Shown: positions 60,073 to 64,000 of the stretch, in pieces | Position numbering within the stretch: the stretch's first letter is position 1 | Layout: the number at the start of each line of letters is the position of its first letter | Assembly (NCBI GenBank): GCA_041687015.1 | Contig: JAWLCT010000011.1 | Span: 1-64,000, forward strand | Origin: JALOAT01 sp041687015 | GTDB lineage: Bacteria > Pseudomonadota > Gammaproteobacteria > Thiohalomonadales > Thiohalomonadaceae | DNA length: 64,000 nt | Direction: 5' to 3' | Translations under genes and position numbers: made by a program | The notes under the pieces: generated by a model | Told to the model about the DNA's origin: nothing | The model's database searches: none | What the model saw: the letters and a program-made list of their open reading frames with translations, nothing else

Positions 60073-61202
60073 GACTTCTTGTACGGCAGGTGGTCGGCAA
60101 GCTCGCGCATGTACTCCTCAATGGCCGCTTCTTCATGGGCCAGGTACCTGGCTACCGCCTCGCTAAAACCGCCATGGGCCAGCCAGTGGGTCGACCAGGT
60201 CGGCACCGGCTCGAAGCCCCGGCCGACCTTGTGTTCGCCCTGGGCACCCGGCTCGAAGCGGCTCAGCCCGTGCTCGATGCAGTAGTCGAGGCCCACATAG
60301 TAACAGGCTTCGAAGTGCAAACTGTTGAACTCCGCCTCACAACCCCAATGCCGTCCGTAAAGGGCATCGCTACCCCGGAAGCTGAGGGCTCCCGCCACGT
60401 AGCGTCCCTCGTGGCGCGCCATGACCAGCACCACCTGCCCGGGCATGGTTTCGCTCAGTGACCGGAAAAAGGCATCGCTCAAGGTGGCATAGCCGCCACG
60501 CTTGTCGAACGTGCCGGCATAGAACCGGTGGAAGGCGGCCCATTCGGCGTCACCGATGTCGCGACCTTCGTGCAGCTCCAGGGACACGCCCTGTTCGCGC
60601 ACCCGGCGCCGTTCGCGTTTGAGCTTCTTGCGCTTTTCCGCCGTAAAACCATCGAGGAAATCATCGAAATCGCGATAGCCCCGGTTGAACCAGTGAAATT
60701 GGGTGCCGGCACGGCGCAACATACCGTGCCCGTGCAGAAACGCCGTCTGCTCGGCATCGGGAAACAGCACGTGCAGGGAGGAACACCCCAGGGAACGGGC
60801 CTGTTCGAGGGCGTGTTCCAGTAACTGGCGGGCGAGATCCGCCGGTGCATCGGGGGCCAGCAACAGGCGGGGTCCGGTGGCTGGAGTATAGGGGACGGCG
60901 GAGACCAGCTTGGGATAGTAGGCAAGGCCCGCGCGCTGGTAGGCATCGGCCCAGGACCAGTCGAACACCAATTCCCCGTACGAATTGTCCTTCAAATAGA
61001 GGGGCAGGGCGCCCATCAGTCGCTCCCCCTGCCAGGCGAGCAGGTGGCGTGGCAGCCAACCCCAGCGCTCGCCCACGCAGCCGTGCCGCTCAAGCCCGGC
61101 CAGGAAGGCATGGCGCAGGAAAGGATTGTGGTCGGGACCGACAAGGGCATCCCACTGATCGGCGGCCACGGCCGCCAGGCTGTCACAAACGGCGATTTTC
61201 AT
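60069..61202 (-). CDS. GNAT-like (DUF482/COG3146) N-acyltransferase
   Basis: A 377-residue cytoplasmic protein of the COG3146 family (DUF482/peptidogalycan biosynthesis-like): NPFLRHAFLAGLERHGCVGERWGW is the family N-terminal signature (in part HAFLAGLERHGCVGERWGW), with RHWGCEAEFNSLHFEACYYVGLD and EPGAQGEHKVGRGFEPVPTWS (in part FEPGAQGEHKVGRGFEP) near the end. The fold contains two GNAT domains. It is encoded directly before aat with a 4-base overlap; the role is unknown. Start ATG 61202 (MKIAVCD). Confidence 0.9.
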   Translation of the reverse strand: MKIAVCDSLAAVAADQWDALVGPDHNPFLRHAFLAGLERHGCVGERWGWLPRHLLAWQGERLMGALPLYLKDNSYGELVFDWSWADAYQRAGLAYYPKLVSAVPYTPATGPRLLLAPDAPADLARQLLEHALEQARSLGCSSLHVLFPDAEQTAFLHGHGMLRRAGTQFHWFNRGYRDFDDFLDGFTAEKRKKLKRERRRVREQGVSLELHEGRDIGDAEWAAFHRFYAGTFDKRGGYATLSDAFFRSLSETMPGQVVLVMARHEGRYVAGALSFRGSDALYGRHWGCEAEFNSLHFEACYYVGLDYCIEHGLSRFEPGAQGEHKVGRGFEPVPTWSTHWLAHGGFSEAVARYLAHEEAAIEEYMRELADHLPYKKS

Positions 61203-61261
61203 TGGGATGGACCTGCTTCCGGGAGCTTCACGAACACCCGGCACGATGCCAAGGCCATGTT

Positions 61262-61283
61262 CTCTCCGTGGCCTCCGTGATGC
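61262..61283. repeat. Degenerate CTCCGTGGCCTCCGTG repeat
   Basis: CTCTCCGTGGCCTCCGTGATGCG upstream of the GNAT gene resembles the right arm of the clpA/infA repeat. It sits in the 108-base gap between the GNAT and LTA-synthase-like genes, which shows no gene. Confidence 0.4.
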
Positions 61284-61310
61284 GTTTTTCTTCCCTGTTT
61301 CGCAGGGGCG

Positions 61311-63341
61311 TCAGGGGAGCGTAGGTCCCTTGCGTACCCGGTGCCAGCCGAGGGCACGCAGCGCGTCGTACTCGCGCACGGCCGGCTTGAGCGTCGGGGC
61401 TTGCGCGGGCGGCGGGATGCCGGGCAGGGCATAGGCGACATCCTTCTGGCCCCAGGGCGCCACAAAGTCCTGGCCCACCACGAAGTGGTCGCCAAAGCCG
61501 TAGCTGGGGGTGCTTTTGCCCAGCAGGTCACGCCCGAAGGCGGCATAGCGGAAATCGGCCGGGGCGCTCAACTCGTAGAGTGTCGGGGCGATGTCGATGT
61601 GGGCACCCGCCGTGTTGAGCGTTCCGGTACGCGGACCCAGCACCTGCGGCCCGTAGAGGATGAAGGGCACGCCGACCTGTTCATAGACGCCGTCGCCGGG
61701 AAAGCGGATTTGCAGGCGCGCGGTGTGATCGCCGGTGATGGCGAACAAGGGTGCGCTCAGGCGCCGTTCGGCCTCGGCCACGAAACGCCCGGTCTCGCGA
61801 TCCGTGTACCACAAATGGCCGAGCACCTTGAGCGTGTCGGCCTTGGTGGCCTGCAACGGTGCCGGCAGGGCCTGCAGCGGAAAGCCCAACGCCTGGAGAT
61901 CCAGGTCGTAGGGCGGGTGGTTGCTGGTGGTCAGGATGAAGTTGAAGCTGGGCGTCTCGTCCGTGACCGTGTCGCGCACGAAGTCGAACAGGTATTCGTC
62001 AGCCACACCCCATTCGTTGCTGGGCGTGCCTTCGCGCACCATGCTGCCGCCGCCCCAAACCTCGTCGAAGCCCTGTGCCAGGGCGAAGCTGTCCAGGCGC
62101 TGCCAGCCGAGATAACCGCCATAGAAGAAGCGGGTCCGGTAGCCGAGGCGGCGGAAATTCTCCGCCACCGCGGTGGGGTAGGCGCGCACCGCCGTGGTTT
62201 CGTAATTGATGTTGAGCCCCGTTTCCGGCATGCCCGCGATGAGCGCGTTCATGGAGCCGATGGTGCCGCTCGCCGAAGGCAGGAAGTTGCGGAAATAGAG
62301 GCCCTTGTCCGACAACGCCGCGAGCGCGGGCGAGAGCCCCATGTGCCGGTATTCGGGCAACACCGTCCAGCCGTCGTGGCTTTCCAGCAGGATCAAAAAC
62401 ACGTGGCGCGGCGGCGTGGCGGTGCCGCGTGCGGTCACGCTGAGATTGTCGTCGAGATTGTTTCCGACCGGGTCCGGCGGCAGACCGCGCTGCTCACGAA
62501 TCAGCCGCACGGCATCGCGCAACTCACCCGCCCAGAAGGCGCCGTCGCCACCGGCCAGTTCCGCGCGCACCTTGGTTTCCACGGCCTGGGCGAAGGCCGT
62601 GAACGGGTTGATGACGGTGCGGTTCAGGAACAGATCATCGGCGACGAACGCATGCTTGAGCAGAATCGGTTCGCCCCAGAGGGTGCCACCGCGTGCCATG
62701 GCGACCACGAAAAGCAACAGTCCCAGGGTCACCGCGGTGCGCCGACCGGCGCCACGGGCAGTGGAAAGCGCATGAAGCCAAGCGGGCGTGGTCCCGAGCC
62801 AGGCGCGGACCAGACGCAGGCTGAGCCAGGCCGTCATCGCCACACCAAGCAGCACCGGAATCGGATGGTAGTCCTTCCAGACGGTGATCAGGATGGCCGT
62901 GGTGTCGTCGTGAAACAGGCCGAAGATGTGCTGGTTGAACTGATCGTTGTATTCGCTGAAGAACACCAGATCCGCACCAAAGGCGAACATGGCAAGGCAC
63001 GCGTAGAAATAAGCCACGCCGCGCCGCAAGCGTGTGATGGTGTTGCCTGCGGCAAACACCACGGTCGCCACTGAAAGCAGGAAGGTGGGCAACACCCACA
63101 TGGCGGCGGTGGAAAGATCGAAGCGCAGCCCGGTGAGTAACACCCGAGCCAGCTCGGCCGGCAGCCATTCGCTCATCTGCACGTGGAAGGTGCCGACGAG
63201 AATGACGCGGAAGATCTGCAAGGTGGCAAGAATGAACAGCCAAAGCTGCAGGTCCTTGCCCCATTGGTGCACGAGCGCGCCCCAGCCCTTGGCAGGGACG
63301 CGAGCGACAGAGGAGTTGGCCACAGAGTACGCAGAGTTCAT
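61311..63341 (-). CDS. LTA-synthase-family membrane phosphotransferase
   Basis: A 676-residue inner-membrane protein. Five helices fill the first 230 residues; the C-terminal part (about 310-640) is a periplasmic sulfatase/alkaline-phosphatase domain. Motifs are LILLESHDGW (Glu320 as metal ligand), FLPSASGTIGSMNALIAG (Thr360 as the nucleophile), FNFILTTSNHPPYDLD and ITGDHTARLQI. The family includes LtaS and the phosphoglycerol transferase OpgB, which modifies osmoregulated glucans in Gram-negatives. The start codon lies in a degenerate repeat; the first ~15 residues are not conserved-looking. It precedes a repeat/trxB boundary. Confidence 0.88.
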   Translation of the reverse strand: MNSAYSVANSSVARVPAKGWGALVHQWGKDLQLWLFILATLQIFRVILVGTFHVQMSEWLPAELARVLLTGLRFDLSTAAMWVLPTFLLSVATVVFAAGNTITRLRRGVAYFYACLAMFAFGADLVFFSEYNDQFNQHIFGLFHDDTTAILITVWKDYHPIPVLLGVAMTAWLSLRLVRAWLGTTPAWLHALSTARGAGRRTAVTLGLLLFVVAMARGGTLWGEPILLKHAFVADDLFLNRTVINPFTAFAQAVETKVRAELAGGDGAFWAGELRDAVRLIREQRGLPPDPVGNNLDDNLSVTARGTATPPRHVFLILLESHDGWTVLPEYRHMGLSPALAALSDKGLYFRNFLPSASGTIGSMNALIAGMPETGLNINYETTAVRAYPTAVAENFRRLGYRTRFFYGGYLGWQRLDSFALAQGFDEVWGGGSMVREGTPSNEWGVADEYLFDFVRDTVTDETPSFNFILTTSNHPPYDLDLQALGFPLQALPAPLQATKADTLKVLGHLWYTDRETGRFVAEAERRLSAPLFAITGDHTARLQIRFPGDGVYEQVGVPFILYGPQVLGPRTGTLNTAGAHIDIAPTLYELSAPADFRYAAFGRDLLGKSTPSYGFGDHFVVGQDFVAPWGQKDVAYALPGIPPPAQAPTLKPAVREYDALRALGWHRVRKGPTLP

Positions 63342-63350
63342 GGAGAAAGT
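63307..63350. repeat. CACAGAG..GCAGAG type dispersed repeat containing a start codon
   Basis: The stretch reads ACAGAGGAGTTGGCCACAGA followed by GTACGCAGAGTTCATGGAGA. It resembles the common CACAGAG-type intergenic repeat and contains the start codon and first residues of the LTA-synthase-like gene (- strand). A related TCTCTGGTCTCTGTGGC is at 63425-63441. Confidence 0.45.
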
Positions 63351-63454
63351 GGGTGGTGAATGCTGGTTACACCATGGACACGGAAGCCGGGTCCGCTCGT
63401 TTCCTGCCGACGTCCTTCACTGATCTCTGGTCTCTGTGGCATTGGCTCCCTTGA

Positions 63455-64000
63455 TTACGGCTGGACTTCGTAGCCTTCCAGGTAACGCTCGGCATCCAGC
63501 GCGGCCATGCAGCCGGTGGCGGCGGAGGTGATGGCCTGGCGGTACACGTGGTCGGCCACGTCGCCGGCGGCGAACACGCCCGGCACGCTGGTGGCGGTGG
63601 CGTAGCCTTCACGGCCGCCGCGCACGCGGATGTAGCCGTGATCCAGTTCCAGCTGGCCTTCGAACAGATCGGTGTTGGGCTTGTGGCCGATGGCGATGAA
63701 CACGCCGGTGACGTCGAGATCCTTGGTGGTGCTGTCGACGGTGCTCTTGATGCGCAGACCGGTCACGCCCGTGTTGTCACCCAGCACTTCATCCACGGTG
63801 TGATTCCATTCGATAGTCACGTTGCCGTTCTTCGCCTTTTCCATGAGCTGGTCGGCCAGGATGCGCTCGGAACGGAACTGATCGCGGCGGTGCACCACGG
63901 TGACGTGCTTGGCGATGTTGGACAGGTACAGGGCTTCTTCCACGGCGGTGTTGCCGCCGCCGATCACCGCCACGTTCTGATTGCGGTAGAAGAAGCCGTC
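63455..64000 (-). CDS. trxB: Thioredoxin reductase, C-terminal part (5' end outside)
   Basis: The frame is open to the window edge, so 181 residues are visible plus the stop codon. The piece begins DGFFYRNQNVAVIGGGNTAV (NADPH-binding GGGNTA motif), has VVHRRDQFRSERILADQL and ends with the FAD-binding VPGVFAAGDVADHVYRQAIT (part) signature. It is the C-terminal half of TrxB, which reduces thioredoxin with NADPH. The active-site CATC would lie upstream of the visible part. Position next to the aat/infA block is typical for gammaproteobacteria. Confidence 0.95.
   Translation of the reverse strand, partial: DGFFYRNQNVAVIGGGNTAVEEALYLSNIAKHVTVVHRRDQFRSERILADQLMEKAKNGNVTIEWNHTVDEVLGDNTGVTGLRIKSTVDSTTKDLDVTGVFIAIGHKPNTDLFEGQLELDHGYIRVRGGREGYATATSVPGVFAAGDVADHVYRQAITSAATGCMAALDAERYLEGYEVQP

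Overview
GC-rich chromosomal segment of a free-living gammaproteobacterium. The best taxonomic evidence is the housekeeping order at the right end: icd, then clpS-clpA on the + strand, convergent with infA, ate, aat and trxB on the - strand, plus the hflD-mnmA-nudix-rluE run. This is the usual gammaproteobacterial arrangement. I see no rRNA, tRNA, CRISPR array, transposase, integrase or phage gene, so the window looks like core plus strain-specific chromosome rather than an island. A lithotrophic or respiratory Chromatiales-like host would fit the NosL/copper, sulfite-oxidase-like and corrinoid genes, but that is inference.

Layout. 1-5.1 kb: tail of a YprB-like protein, a UspA protein, a 55-codon gene with its own promoter and terminator, a beta-propeller, a host-attachment-family protein, a degenerate dehydroquinate-synthase-like half protein and a MASE1-GGDEF cyclase. 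5.1-10.2 kb: FDP-like metallo-beta-lactamase protein, DUF389 membrane protein, Spy/CpxP chaperone, FIST sensor plus HD-GYP phosphodiesterase. 10.4-19.6 kb: a two-module FtsX-type permease with HlyD adaptor, a cation antiporter, rluF, a YaiI protein and four - strand genes of minor or unknown function. 19.8-25.8 kb: hisC, then a GEMM-I cyclic-dinucleotide riboswitch and a tightly overlapping four-gene operon (corrinoid protein, UroD-like methyltransferase, RACo-type ferredoxin/ATPase, GAF-PAS-HD-GYP phosphodiesterase). 25.9-30.5 kb: EEP-family membrane protein, small membrane proteins, LysE exporter, DUF6064 protein, sulfite-oxidase-like molybdoprotein with a cytochrome b561 partner. 30.5-38.3 kb: divergent FeoB-like transporter and, facing away from it, a seven- to eight-gene copper-handling candidate operon (FtsX permease, ATPase, Cys/His-rich membrane protein, TlpA lipoprotein, SafE-like protein, two NosL proteins). 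38.5-48.1 kb: SRPBCC protein, CpxRA-like two-component system, shortened UppS-like protein, GGDEF, DUF192, small VIT-like protein, DUF2267, a HAD phosphatase paired with a PRTase/kinase-like fusion, GST and SIMPL proteins. 48.1-64 kb: the housekeeping block, interrupted by a large PAS-GGDEF-EAL protein, with an LTA-synthase-like membrane sulfatase next to the truncated trxB.

The unifying theme is cyclic-dinucleotide signalling. Five turnover enzymes (three GGDEF, two HD-GYP, one of the GGDEF proteins also carrying EAL) lie within 64 kb, and a GEMM-I riboswitch heads an operon that ends with a phosphodiesterase. At the ligand-specificity position of that aptamer the base is A instead of the usual G, which in studied cases shifts preference toward 3',3'-cGAMP. 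The riboswitch-corrinoid-HD-GYP operon is the strongest candidate for an undescribed system. The NosL/FtsX copper operon and the PRTase/kinase-HAD pair come next.
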